Assembly (NCBI GenBank): GCA_963782445.1
Contig: CAWAJM010000002.1
Coordinates: forward strand, 372,001-436,000
Source: ZC4RG20 sp963782445
GTDB taxonomy: Bacteria > Pseudomonadota > Gammaproteobacteria > Steroidobacterales > Rariloculaceae
Reading direction: 5' to 3'
Length of the DNA stretch: 64,000 nucleotides
A program made the position numbers and the translations under genes. Position 1 is the stretch's first letter; each line of letters opens with the position of its first letter. The notes below the pieces were generated by a model. The model ran no database searches. It worked only from the letters and a program-made list of their open reading frames with translations, and was not told where the DNA came from. This document shows, in pieces, positions 16,698-25,118 of this stretch.

Positions 16698-16792
16698 GCC
16701 TGCCTCCTTGGCGGCCTGTCGGAGCCGAAGCCCGCGCAAACGCCGTACCGGGCGAGGCGGGCGACAGGGGCCGTGCGGGACGGGCCTGCGCG

Positions 16793-17869
16793 TCAGCGCG
16801 CGGGTTCGGGCGCCGGCGGCCGCTCCTCGAGCTTGGCCTCGAGCGTCGCCATGGTCCCGTCCGGACGCACGACGCGGACTCGGATAAGGTCGCCGGGCTT
16901 GGCGCTCGCAACGATTTGTAGGGCCTGCCGGCGTGTCGAGACCCGCTGGCCGTTGATATGGGTGATGACGTCGCCGGGCGCGAGGCCGGCGGCGGCCGCG
17001 GGGCCCTCGACGCCCCGCACCTCGACGGCCGGCCCGTCGATGCCGAGCCGCGCAGCGTAGGCCGCGGGCAGGTCGATCGGGTCCACGCCGAGATAGCCGC
17101 GGATCACGCGGCCGTGCTCGATGAGCTGATCCATGACGCCGCGCACGAGGTTCACGGGGATCGCGAAGCCGATGCCCTCGGGCGGCTCGAGCTCGCCGGC
17201 GGAGCTCACGACGGCCGTGTTGATGCCGACGAGCTCGCCGCGCGTATTGACGAGGGCGCCGCCGGAGTTGCCCATGTTGATGGCCGCGTCCGTCTGGATG
17301 AAATCCTCGAAATTCGTGAGGCCGAGCTGGCTGCGGCCCGTGGCGCTGACGATCCCCATCGTGACCGTCTGGCTCAGTCCCAGCGAGTTGCCGATGGCGA
17401 GCACGACGTCGCCGACTTCGAGGCCGTCGGAGCGGCCGAGCATGATCGTCGGGAGATTCGGCAGGTCGATGTGCAGCAGCGCGAGCTCGGTGTCCGGATC
17501 GGTGCCGACGATCTTGGCCGTGGCGCCCCGGCCGTCGGCCAGCTGCACGTGTATCATGTCGGCCCCGCGGATCACGTGCCAGTTCGTGACGACGTAGCCT
17601 TTTGGGCTGATCACGACACCGGAGCCGAGCGCCTGGTCCCGTAGCGTGATGCCTGCGGGGCCGCCGGTGTTGAAGGTCCTCTCGGTGTAGATGTTCACGA
17701 CGGCCGGCGAGCTGGCGGCGACGGCCCGCGCGTAGCTGCCGGTGTCCGGCGGCTGCCGGCGCTCGAGGTTGGCGAGGCCGGGATTGACGAGCACGGCCAC
17801 GAAGGCGATCGCGAGTCCGGCTAGCGCGGATTGCGCGACGAAGGCGAAGGGCTTACCGTGCCACACCAT
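16793..17869 (-). CDS. degS: DegS/HtrA-type periplasmic serine protease
   Basis: Membrane-anchored HtrA-family protease. In the family, DegS cleaves anti-sigma factor RseA in response to misfolded outer-membrane proteins. It has about 358 residues, with one N-terminal membrane helix (SALAGLAIAFVAVLV). The trypsin-like domain holds the catalytic His in VTNWHVI, Asp in DPDTELALL and Ser in MGNSGGAL. A single C-terminal PDZ domain (GYLGVDPIDLP to RVRVVRPDG) separates it from two-PDZ DegP/DegQ. An alternative start at GTG 17911 would add 14 residues. AlgW-like function is equally possible; no rseA/algU locus is in view. Confidence 0.87.
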   Translation of the reverse strand: MVWHGKPFAFVAQSALAGLAIAFVAVLVNPGLANLERRQPPDTGSYARAVAASSPAVVNIYTERTFNTGGPAGITLRDQALGSGVVISPKGYVVTNWHVIRGADMIHVQLADGRGATAKIVGTDPDTELALLHIDLPNLPTIMLGRSDGLEVGDVVLAIGNSLGLSQTVTMGIVSATGRSQLGLTNFEDFIQTDAAINMGNSGGALVNTRGELVGINTAVVSSAGELEPPEGIGFAIPVNLVRGVMDQLIEHGRVIRGYLGVDPIDLPAAYAARLGIDGPAVEVRGVEGPAAAAGLAPGDVITHINGQRVSTRRQALQIVASAKPGDLIRVRVVRPDGTMATLEAKLEERPPAPEPAR

Positions 17870-17905
17870 GCCGTAGAGTCTAGCAGCTTCGCCCGAGGCT
17901 TCGGT

Positions 17906-17934
17906 GGCCAACGGCTTTCGCGGCCGTGTATAAT
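17906..17934 (+). promoter_or_regulatory. Probable petABC promoter (perfect TATAAT)
   Basis: A perfect TATAAT stands at 17929-17934 in otherwise GC-rich DNA, about 127 bp upstream of petA. The matching -35 around 17906-17911 is poor (GGCCAA), so an activator may be needed. A transcription start near 17941 would leave a leader of about 120 nt. No other gene lies between. Confidence 0.5.
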
Positions 17935-18061
17935 GGGCTGCTTCTTAAATCATCGATGCCCCGCGCGCCGGCGGCCGCGTGCGGTATCCCAACAGAATAT
18001 TCGGAACATTGAACCAAGGGAGGCGAATCGATGCCTGGCCCCTCCCGTCGAGGAGTGCTCG

Positions 18062-18700
18062 ATGACTGAAAGCACCAGCTTTACACGGACAGAAAGCGGC
18101 CATGCGGCCACTGACGAAGAGGGCGGCTTCACGCGACGCCACTTTCTGACGGTCGCCGCTTTCGTTGCCGGCGGCGCCGGTGTCGTTGCCACGGCCGCGC
18201 CTTTCGTGGCCTCGTTCCAGCCCAGCGCCCGCGCGCAGGCGCTCGGTGCCCCGGTCGAGCTCAACGTCAGCAAGATCGAGCCCGGTGCCATGGCCAAGGT
18301 CGAGTGGCGCGGCAAGCCCATCTACGCGGTTCACCGCACCGAGCACATGCTCAAGCAGGTGGACAATGCGACGCCGCTGCTCAAGGACCCGAAGTCCGAG
18401 GAATCGATCCAGCCGTCCTATGCCACGAACGAGTACCGCAGCATCCGCCCCTCGATGCTCGTGCTCATCGGCGTGTGCACGCACCTGGGCTGTGCCCCGG
18501 GGGCGCGGTTCGAGGCCGCCGTCCCCGACATCGGGCCGGACTGGCCGGGCGGGTTCCTGTGCCCCTGCCACGGCTCGAAGTACGATCTCGCCGGGCGCGT
18601 ATTCAAGGCGCAGCCGGCGCCGCGGAATCTCGACGTTCCGCCGTATCAGTACGTCAACGACGGCAAGATCCTGATCGGTTCCGACATGGGTAACTCGTAA
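18062..18700 (+). CDS. petA: Ubiquinol-cytochrome c reductase, Rieske iron-sulfur subunit
   Basis: Carries the [2Fe-2S] centre of the cytochrome bc1 complex and passes electrons from ubiquinol to cytochrome c1. It has 212 residues. The N-terminal TRRHFLT plus a hydrophobic segment (VAAFVAGGAGVVATAAPFVA) is a Tat-type signal that stays as a membrane anchor. Cluster ligands are seen in CTHLGC and CPCHGS near residues 138-165. The start at 18062 follows a GAGGAG sequence. petB starts at the base after its stop. Confidence 0.97.
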   Translation: MTESTSFTRTESGHAATDEEGGFTRRHFLTVAAFVAGGAGVVATAAPFVASFQPSARAQALGAPVELNVSKIEPGAMAKVEWRGKPIYAVHRTEHMLKQVDNATPLLKDPKSEESIQPSYATNEYRSIRPSMLVLIGVCTHLGCAPGARFEAAVPDIGPDWPGGFLCPCHGSKYDLAGRVFKAQPAPRNLDVPPYQYVNDGKILIGSDMGNS

Positions 18701-19957
18701 ATGGCCACGAGAGAAACTGATTTTCTGGACCGCACGGGCAAGGGGCTCGGCGCGCTGCGCGCGTGGATCGACGCCCGGTTCCCGATGTCGAAGCTCCTTG
18801 CCGAGCACGTCACCGACTACTACGCCGCCAAGAACTTCAATGTCTGGTACGGCTTCGGCGTGCTCGCGCTCGTCGTGCTGGTCCTGCAGATCGTGACCGG
18901 CATTTTCCTCACGATGAACTACAAGCCGTCGGCGGCCGAGGCCTTCGCGTCCGTGCAGTACATCATGCGCGACGTGAATTGGGGCTGGCTGATCCGCTAC
19001 ATGCACTCGACGGGTGCGTCGGCCTTCTTCATCGTCGTCTATCTGCACATGTTCCGCGGCCTCATGTACGGCTCGTACAAGAAGCCCCGCGAGCTGCTGT
19101 GGCTCATCGGCATGGCCATCTACCTGTGCCTCATGGCCGAGGCCTTCTTCGGCTATGTGCTGCCCTGGGGCAATATGTCCTACTGGGGCGGCCAGGTCAT
19201 CACGTCCCTGTTCGGCGCGATCCCGGTCATCGGCAACCACCTCATGGAGTGGATCCGCGGCGACTTCTACGTCTCGGACATCACGCTGAACCGGTTCTTC
19301 GCCTTCCACGTGATCGCCGTGCCGCTCATGCTCGTGCTGCTCGTCGTCGTGCACATCATGGCGCTGCACGAGGTCGGCTCGCTGAACCCGGACGGCATCG
19401 AGATCAAGGAAACCAAGGGCCCGAACGGCAAGCCCATCGACGGCGTGCCTTTCCACCCGTACCACACGTCCAAGGATCTCGTGATCATCGCCGTGTTCCT
19501 CATCATCTTCGCCGGCGTCGTGTTCTTCGCGCCGACGATGCACGGCTTCTTTCTGGAGCACGACAACTTCGAGCCGGTAAACGCGTTGCAGACGCCGCCG
19601 GAAATCTCGCCGGTCTGGTACTTCACGCCGTTCTACGCGATCCTGCGCGCGACGCCCAACAAGCTCGCCGGCGTCCTGCTCATGGGCGCGGCCGTGCTGC
19701 TGCCGGTGTTCCTGCCCTGGCTCGACCGCTGCCGCGTCAAGTCCATCCGCTACCGGGGCTGGACGTACAAGGTCGCGCTCACGCTGTTCGCGATCAGCTT
19801 CCTGTGTCTCGGCTATCTCGGCCTGCAGCGCGCCGTGCCGCCGATCCCGGTGCTGTCCCGTTTCGCCGCCATACCGTACTTCGCGTTCTTCGTGCTCATG
19901 CCGTGGTACACGAGCAATGAGAAGACCAAGCCTGTTCCGACCCGGGTGACGAAATGA
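18701..19957 (+). CDS. petB: Cytochrome b of the bc1 complex
   Basis: Membrane core of complex III with hemes bL and bH and the Qo/Qi quinone sites. The 418-residue length is normal for a proteobacterial bc1 cytochrome b, with about eight membrane helices. Heme-ligand histidines occur in RYMHSTGASAFFIVVYLHMF and in FHVIAVPLMLVLLVVVHIM. The Qo motif reads PVWY (in EISPVWYFTPFYAILRA) instead of the common PEWY, a variant known from beta- and gammaproteobacteria. Its stop overlaps the petC start (ATGA). Confidence 0.97.
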   Translation: MATRETDFLDRTGKGLGALRAWIDARFPMSKLLAEHVTDYYAAKNFNVWYGFGVLALVVLVLQIVTGIFLTMNYKPSAAEAFASVQYIMRDVNWGWLIRYMHSTGASAFFIVVYLHMFRGLMYGSYKKPRELLWLIGMAIYLCLMAEAFFGYVLPWGNMSYWGGQVITSLFGAIPVIGNHLMEWIRGDFYVSDITLNRFFAFHVIAVPLMLVLLVVVHIMALHEVGSLNPDGIEIKETKGPNGKPIDGVPFHPYHTSKDLVIIAVFLIIFAGVVFFAPTMHGFFLEHDNFEPVNALQTPPEISPVWYFTPFYAILRATPNKLAGVLLMGAAVLLPVFLPWLDRCRVKSIRYRGWTYKVALTLFAISFLCLGYLGLQRAVPPIPVLSRFAAIPYFAFFVLMPWYTSNEKTKPVPTRVTK

Positions 19958-20709
19958 GAATCAAAGCGGTAGCCTGCGTCGCGCTGCTCGCCTGCGCCGG
20001 GACCGTGTTCGCGGCCGAGACGGGCCCCAAGGTCGAGCCCGTCAACGCCGGTGAGCCGGCCAACAACAACATCGCCAACATCGCGTCGCTGCAGCGCGGG
20101 GCGAAGTACTTCGTGAACTACTGCATGGGCTGCCATTCGGCCGAGTACGTGCGCTACAACAAGCTGGCCGAGGGGCTGCACCTGACCGACAAGCAGCTCA
20201 AGCAGAACCTCATGTTCACGGGCAAGCAGCCCTACGACACCATGTCGATTGCGATGCGCGCCAAGGACGCCGAGCATTGGTTCGGCAAAGCCCCGCCGGA
20301 TCTCTCGCTCATCGCCGAGAGCCGCGGGACGGATTACATCTACAACTTCCTGCGCGGCTTCTACGAGGACGACACGCGCCCGACCGGCGCCAACAACCTC
20401 GTGCTGCCGAATACGGCGATGCCCGACATCATCTGGGAGCTGCAGGGCATCCGTAAGCCCGTATTTGCAAAGCCGAAGGGGCCGAATGAGGACCCCGTGA
20501 TCACGGGCTTCGAGCTCGTGAAGCCGGGGCTCATGTCCGAGCAGCAGTTCGACCAGGCGGCCCGCGACATCGTGAACTTCCTGGATTACATCGGGGAGCC
20601 GATGCGCCAGGAGCGCGAAGCGCTCGGCATTAAGGTCATCGCCTTCCTGCTCGTGTTCCTGCTTATCGTGTACCTCCTCAAGAAGGAAATCTGGAAGGAG
20701 GTCGAATAG
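19954..20709 (+). CDS. petC: Cytochrome c1
   Basis: Heme-c subunit of the bc1 complex that accepts electrons from the Rieske centre on the periplasmic face. It has 251 residues, with a signal peptide (CVALLACAGTVFA), the heme-binding CMGCH at about residue 58 and a probable methionine ligand in the NTAMPDIIWELQG region. A single C-terminal anchor helix (VIAFLLVFLLIVYLL) is followed by KKEIWKEVE. Last gene of petABC; sspA follows 44 bp later on the same strand. Confidence 0.96.
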   Translation: MRIKAVACVALLACAGTVFAAETGPKVEPVNAGEPANNNIANIASLQRGAKYFVNYCMGCHSAEYVRYNKLAEGLHLTDKQLKQNLMFTGKQPYDTMSIAMRAKDAEHWFGKAPPDLSLIAESRGTDYIYNFLRGFYEDDTRPTGANNLVLPNTAMPDIIWELQGIRKPVFAKPKGPNEDPVITGFELVKPGLMSEQQFDQAARDIVNFLDYIGEPMRQEREALGIKVIAFLLVFLLIVYLLKKEIWKEVE

Positions 20710-20753
20710 CGCTTCCCGCTTATTCGCCGCCGGTTGTTTAGGAGATTCCTCGC

Positions 20754-21383
20754 ATGACGGTCATCGCAAACCGTCGGTCGGTAATGACGCTCTTCTCGAA
20801 GCCTGCCGATCCGTGGAGTCACCGCACGCGGCTGGTACTTGCGGAGAAGAGCATCAACATCGATATCGTCGATGTGGAAGAGGGCAATCTGCCGGAAGAT
20901 CTGCTGGATCTGAATCCGTACAACAGCGTGCCGACGCTCGTCGATCGCGACCTCGTGCTTTACGACTCGCGCGTCATCATCGAGTATCTCGACGAGCGGT
21001 TCCCGCACCCGCCGCTGATGCCGGTCGATCCGGTGACGAGGGCGCACTTTCGGCTCGCGCTGTTCCGCATCGAAAGAGATTGGTATCCGCTGGCTGAGCA
21101 GATCCACCAGAACAGCGACCGCAAGCCTGTCGGCCGCGCCGTCAAGGCGCTCGAAGAGAGCATTCTTTCGGGCGCCGAGATCTTCGCGGCCAAACGTTTC
21201 TTCTTGAGCGACGAGTTCTCACTCGTCGACTGCACGATCGCGCCGATCCTGTGGCGACTGCCGCTGTTCGGCATCACGCTGCCGCCCCAGGCGCGGCCCA
21301 TTCAACGCTATATGGACGACGTGTTCATGCGGCCTTCGTTCCAGGCGAGCCTGACGGAATTCGAGCAGGAGATCCGGCAATAA
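20754..21383 (+). CDS. sspA: Stringent starvation protein A
   Basis: RNA-polymerase-associated protein with a glutathione-S-transferase fold that modulates transcription under starvation and acid stress. It has 209 residues. The N-terminal thioredoxin-like part has LFSKPADPWSHRTRLVLAEK and NPYNSVPTLVDRDLVLYDSR, and the helical C-terminal domain includes EFSLVDCTIAPILWRLP. It lacks the catalytic features of a true GST, as in the family. It is coupled with sspB (3 bp apart) and lies after petABC, a conserved arrangement. Confidence 0.95.
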   Translation: MTVIANRRSVMTLFSKPADPWSHRTRLVLAEKSINIDIVDVEEGNLPEDLLDLNPYNSVPTLVDRDLVLYDSRVIIEYLDERFPHPPLMPVDPVTRAHFRLALFRIERDWYPLAEQIHQNSDRKPVGRAVKALEESILSGAEIFAAKRFFLSDEFSLVDCTIAPILWRLPLFGITLPPQARPIQRYMDDVFMRPSFQASLTEFEQEIRQ

Positions 21384-21386
21384 CGC

Positions 21387-21797
21387 ATGCCGGGTAATGC
21401 CGAAACGAAGCCGACCATGCAGCGGCCCTATCTTCTCAGGGCCATGCATGAATGGATGGTCGACAACGCGATGACCCCGCACATCGTCGTCGACGCGAAA
21501 CGCGAGGGCCTCGTCGTGCCGGCGGGCCACGTGAAGGACGGCAAGCTCGTGCTCAATGTGAGTCTCAGCGCGACGCGCAACCTCTCGCTCGGCAACGAGC
21601 TCGTCACCTTCGAGGCCCGCTTCGGCGGCGTCCCGCAGCACGTCGAGGTCCCGATCGACGCCGTGCTCGGCATTTACGCCCGCGAGTCCGGGCGCGGCAT
21701 GCTGTTCCCTGACGAAGACGCCTCCCCGGAGCCGCCCGGAGGGCCGCCGGGGCCCGGCGGCGAGCCGAAGAAACCCTCGCTCAAGGTCGTCAAATAG
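21387..21797 (+). CDS. sspB: ClpXP protease specificity-enhancing factor SspB
   Basis: Adaptor that binds ssrA-tagged peptides and delivers them to ClpXP. It has 136 residues. The N-terminal substrate-binding domain has RPYLLRAMHEWMVDN and HIVVDA, then LNVSLSATRNLSLGNELVTFEARFGG. A flexible Pro/Gly/Glu-rich linker leads to the short basic-hydrophobic tail KKPSLKVVK, which in the family docks on the ClpX N-domain. The whole architecture is intact. Confidence 0.95.
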   Translation: MPGNAETKPTMQRPYLLRAMHEWMVDNAMTPHIVVDAKREGLVVPAGHVKDGKLVLNVSLSATRNLSLGNELVTFEARFGGVPQHVEVPIDAVLGIYARESGRGMLFPDEDASPEPPGGPPGPGGEPKKPSLKVVK

Positions 21798-21828
21798 AAT
21801 TCGAAAAAGGGCTTGCTCGAACGGATGC

Positions 21829-22407
21829 TCACCCGCCCAGCAGTTCGGCGTCGATGAGATCGCAAAGGCAGTGGATGATGAGCAGATGCACCTCCTGGAT
21901 CCGGCAGGTGCGCTGCGCGGGCACACGCAGCTCGAGATCCTCCGAATGCAGCGCTTCGGCGATCGGCCCGCCGTCGCGGCCCGTCAGGGCCACGACCTTG
22001 AGGCCGCGCTCGTGCGCCGCCTGAATGGCCCGCAGCACGTTCTGGGAATGGCCGGAGGTCGAGATGGCCAGCAGCACGTCGTCGCTATGGCCGAGCGCGC
22101 GGACCTGTTTGGCGAAGATCTCGGCGAACTCGTAGTCGTTTCCGATCGAGGTCAGCGTCGAGGAATCCGTCGTCAGCGCGACGGCGGGCAGCCCAGGGCG
22201 CTCGAGCTCGAAGCGGTTGAGAAGCTCGCTCGAGAAGTGCTGCGCATCCGCCGCGGAGCCCCCGTTACCGCAGGAGAGCACTTTGCCGTCGGCGAGCAGC
22301 GCCTGTGTCATGAGATGGGCCGCCTGCGCGATGAGCGGGGAGAGCTCGGCGGAGGCCTGCTTGACCGCGATGCTTTCGCGGAAATGATCGAGTACCCGTT
22401 CGTCCAT
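21829..22407 (-). CDS. diaA: DnaA initiator-associating protein DiaA (SIS domain)
   Basis: SIS-domain protein; in E. coli DiaA tetramers bind DnaA and promote timely initiation at oriC. It has 192 residues from ATG 22407. The SIS loop SCGNGGSAADAQHFSSELLN and STSGHSQNVL are present, and the end reads QEVHLLIIHCLCDLID. The related sedoheptulose-7-phosphate isomerase GmhA is the main alternative, but the CLCDLID-type ending and the context rsmI / lpoA-yraN-diaA (E. coli yraL-yraM-yraN-yraO) favour DiaA. A 400-bp gap with repeats separates it from yraN. Confidence 0.85.
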   Translation of the reverse strand: MDERVLDHFRESIAVKQASAELSPLIAQAAHLMTQALLADGKVLSCGNGGSAADAQHFSSELLNRFELERPGLPAVALTTDSSTLTSIGNDYEFAEIFAKQVRALGHSDDVLLAISTSGHSQNVLRAIQAAHERGLKVVALTGRDGGPIAEALHSEDLELRVPAQRTCRIQEVHLLIIHCLCDLIDAELLGG

Positions 22408-22515
22408 GCGCGTCGCTGTGACCAAATCGCACACACTCTGCCCGCAAGCCGCGTGCCGTTCAACCCGCCTTGTTCGGCGCTGCGCATGGGCGCGGATACG
22501 TGAGTGCGGGGCTTC

Positions 22516-22691
22516 GGCATCGGCGTGGAGACGTCGTGGGGGGCTTCAGGCGCGTCGTGAGGGCGGTGTCGGGACCGCCACAATACCCATCCATGGGGGC
22601 TGCGTTACGCGCCATCCCTGGCGCGTACGCTCCCGACACCGCCCTCACGACGCGCCTGAAGCCGGAGACGTTTGCGGCTCACGCCGATGCC
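22516..22691. repeat. Large palindromic element with 33-bp perfect arms
   Basis: The arms at 22542-22574 and 22631-22663 are perfect 33-bp reverse complements (outer end GGCTTCAGGCGCG, inner end GTGTCGGGA), separated by 56 nt. An outer pair, GGCATCGGCGTG (22516-22527) with CACGCCGATGCC (22680-22691), extends the structure to about 176 bp. The 56-nt centre holds CATCCATGGGGGCT and CGCCATCCCTGGCGCG, shared with the element at 6541-6666. It lies in the 401-bp gap between yraN and diaA on their common transcript. It contains no ORF of its own, so it is a MITE- or REP-like non-coding repeat. The rest of 22408-22808 shows no gene. Confidence 0.85.
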
Positions 22692-22728
22692 TGCGCCGGA
22701 GACGTTTGCGGCCCGCGCCGATGCCTGC
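22661..22728. repeat. 34-bp direct tandem repeat, two copies
   Basis: Copies at 22661-22694 and 22695-22728 begin GCCGGAGACGTTTGCGG and end CGCCGATGCCTGC, differing at only two positions. The first copy forms the right outer flank of the large palindrome, and a degenerate third copy can be seen inverted on its left side. It looks like a local duplication of the element border. Confidence 0.85.
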
Positions 22729-22808
22729 GGGATCGCGAAGACGGTGCGCGCGGGGCCGCCCGACGCGCCCGATGCGATCGACGGGATCGACGCGACCAGC
22801 GGACCCGG

Positions 22809-23204
22809 TTAGCCCGCCTCGAAGGCGTTCCGGATCCACGTCAATCGCGGCCGAGTCAACTCGATGCCCTCGATCGCGACGACGTCGAAGCGCAGCGGCC
22901 GAGCGCTCCATTGCGGGTGGCGCATGAGCAGGTGCCGCGTGGCGAGCAGGATCTTGCGGCGTTTGCGGGCGTCGACGCTTGCGGCCGCGGATGCGTACCG
23001 GCTCGAGCGGCGGGCGCGAACTTCGACGACGACGAGGTGGGGGCCGTCGCTGCAGACGAGGTCGAGCTCACCGAGGCGGCAGTGGTAGCCCCGCACTAGT
23101 GTACGCAGCCCATGACGTGCGAGGTACTCGCTCGCGGCCGCCTCCCAGTACCGGCCCGACTCGCGTCCGGGGCCCTGCGGACGGCGGCTCGCGCCCTCGC
23201 TCAC
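22809..23204 (-). CDS. yraN: YraN family (UPF0102) endonuclease-fold protein
   Basis: Restriction-endonuclease-like fold protein of unknown exact role, related to Holliday-junction-resolvase-type nucleases. Starting at GTG 23204 gives 131 residues, the E. coli YraN length. The active-site pattern is intact: RLGELDLVCSDG (E and D), then LVVVEVRARRS (E-V-K/R type). The start overlaps the lpoA stop (GTGA). The lpoA reading frame before its frameshift runs openly into this gene, so the boundary was set by the overlap and the family length. Confidence 0.88.
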   Translation of the reverse strand: MSEGASRRPQGPGRESGRYWEAAASEYLARHGLRTLVRGYHCRLGELDLVCSDGPHLVVVEVRARRSSRYASAAASVDARKRRKILLATRHLLMRHPQWSARPLRFDVVAIEGIELTRPRLTWIRNAFEAG

Positions 23205-25106
23205 GGCACCGCGGCGACGGGCTCCCGGGCCGGCGCGGCCAGCGGCTGCCCGGGCTCCGCGGGCTCGGCCACGGCGACGGGGTGGCCGTCGCGGAACTGC
23301 GCGAACGGCATACGGCGGTGAATCCGCCCGGTCTGGTCGAGCACGAGCGTCCCGGAGACCCCGGCCACGGGCCACGGACCCCCGCCGTCGTAGAGCGCGC
23401 CGACGAGCCGGTACGCGTCGATTCCCAAGCCGTAGAGCCGAATTTCGTTGGTGGCGCGCTGAGGCCAGAAGCCCTCGATCGAGCGCTTGAGGGCGGCCGT
23501 CGTCGCGGCCGGCTTCAGGAGCAGGGGCGCGTCCGGGAAGTAGATGCCGTCGAGGTCGTCGTCGGACGTCGTGCGGCCGGGCTCGAAGATTTCCGACGTT
23601 GCGTACGTCGGGATGTTGCCCGCGTAATGGGAGGCCAGCGACGGCACGAGCAGCAGGCCGGTCTTGCGGTCCGAGCCGATGAAGATCATGTCGACGTTCC
23701 TGACGACGGCGCGGCTCGAACTCGAGCGTCAGCCCCAAGTTCGCGGCCAGCCGGCGGCGGCGATCGTTGCTCCGGTCGAGGTTCAGCAGCTGCTCGATGG
23801 GGGCCCCGAAATCGTTGGCGACCGGGTCGTAGCCCTCGGCGCCGAGCACTCGGCCGCCCTGCGCTTCGAACTCGTCGCGGAAGCTGTTCAGCACGCGGTT
23901 GCCCCAAGTGCTCAAAGGGTACAACGCGACGGCCGTGCGCGCGCCGTTCGCAATAGCCTGATCGGCGTCCGCCCGCGCCTCGTCCTCGGGCGCGAGCCCG
24001 AACTGATAGATGCCGCTCGGCAACGAGATGCCCGCCGCGACGTTGTTGAGCGCGAGAGTCGGCACGAGGCCGGCGGACTGGGAGCGGGCGATCTCCTCGA
24101 CCTCGGACTTGAGCAGCGGGCCCACGATGAAGTCCGCGCCCTCGAGCTGGGCCCGCTCGTAAGCCTTGGCGGCGCCGAGCGCCGTCGTGTCGTAGACGCG
24201 GATGGCCGTATCGCGGCCGTTCGGGTCCTCGAGGTGAGCGGCCATGAAGCCGTCGCGCACCGCGACCGCGAGCGTGCGCTGGGAGGAATCGAGCGGCAAA
24301 AGCAGCGCGATCTGCGTCGGGAACCTTCGGCCGCTGCGCTGGCCCGCGAGCAGATCGGCCAACAGGCCGGTCGCCGCCGGATGGTTCGCATAGCGCCGAC
24401 GCCACTCGAGCAGCGCGCGCCGCAGGTCCGTGCCCTGAGCACCGGAGCTTGCCGCGGGCGCCAGCGCGAGCCAGCCGTCGACGATCGGATCGCCCGTCGC
24501 GGGGGCCGAGCGCGCGCTCGGGGAGGCGGCGAGGCCGTTCCAGATCAGGCGCTGGTTCTCGAGCACTTCTGGCGCGGTATTCAGCCACGTCTCGCGCTCG
24601 ACGAGCGCTCGAACGGCGTCGACGGGACGGCCGGCCGCGAACAGCGCTTCGCCGCGGACACGATCGACCTCCGTGAGCACGGGGACAGGCAGCTGCTTCG
24701 GCAGCGCCGCGAGCCGGGCCAAAGCGTCCTCGGGGTGGCCGGATTTCGAGTCGATCTCCGCGCGCAGGACCTCGACGAGGCGGCGCTGATTCGCATCGGC
24801 TGCGGGTTGTGCCTCGCCAAGGCGCGCCGTCGCGCCGGCAACGTCGTTGCGCGCGAGCTCGACGCGGGCCGCGGCCAGCAGGTAGCCGGCGCGCTCGCTG
24901 CCGGCAGCGCCGGCCGCGAGCTCGCGATAGAGCTGGTCCGCGGTCCCGAGGTCGCCGCTTTGCTCGGCGGCCTGGGCGCGCCGGACAGCCGGCCCCGCCG
25001 TCTCCGGCGGTTTGCGCACGCTTTGCAACGTCGAGCACGCGGCGACGAGACCGAAGCCGACGGCGAGCGCGACGAGCTTAAGATTCCTGATCAGCGCCCT
25101 GTACAC
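23201..25106 (-). CDS. lpoA: Penicillin-binding protein activator LpoA, with +1 frameshift
   Basis: Outer-membrane lipoprotein that activates the bifunctional penicillin-binding protein PBP1A from outside the peptidoglycan layer. GTG 25106 is preferred for a GGAG eight bases upstream. The lipobox is LVAAC with the lipidated Cys near residue 21; an N-terminal TPR-like part follows, then a periplasmic-binding-like domain (FPTQIALLLPLDSS, SGIYQFGLAPEDEARAD). The frame breaks after LEFEPRRRQ at 23697-23698. Reading one A fewer gives Q-D-V-D-M-I-F-I and continues through YATSEIFEP and GIYFPDAPLLL to the stop at 23201. One base apart, the gene is complete and about 634 residues long. Confidence 0.85.
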
Positions 25107-25118
25107 TGGTCTCACTCC

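Noticed and set aside
21829..22407. GmhA (sedoheptulose-7-phosphate isomerase) for the SIS protein
   Set aside because: The CLCDLID ending and the lpoA-yraN context fit DiaA better, though the two families are close.
22809..25115. Apparent 768-residue LpoA-YraN fusion
   Set aside because: Same cause; the real LpoA C-terminus is in the shifted frame and yraN starts at 23204.
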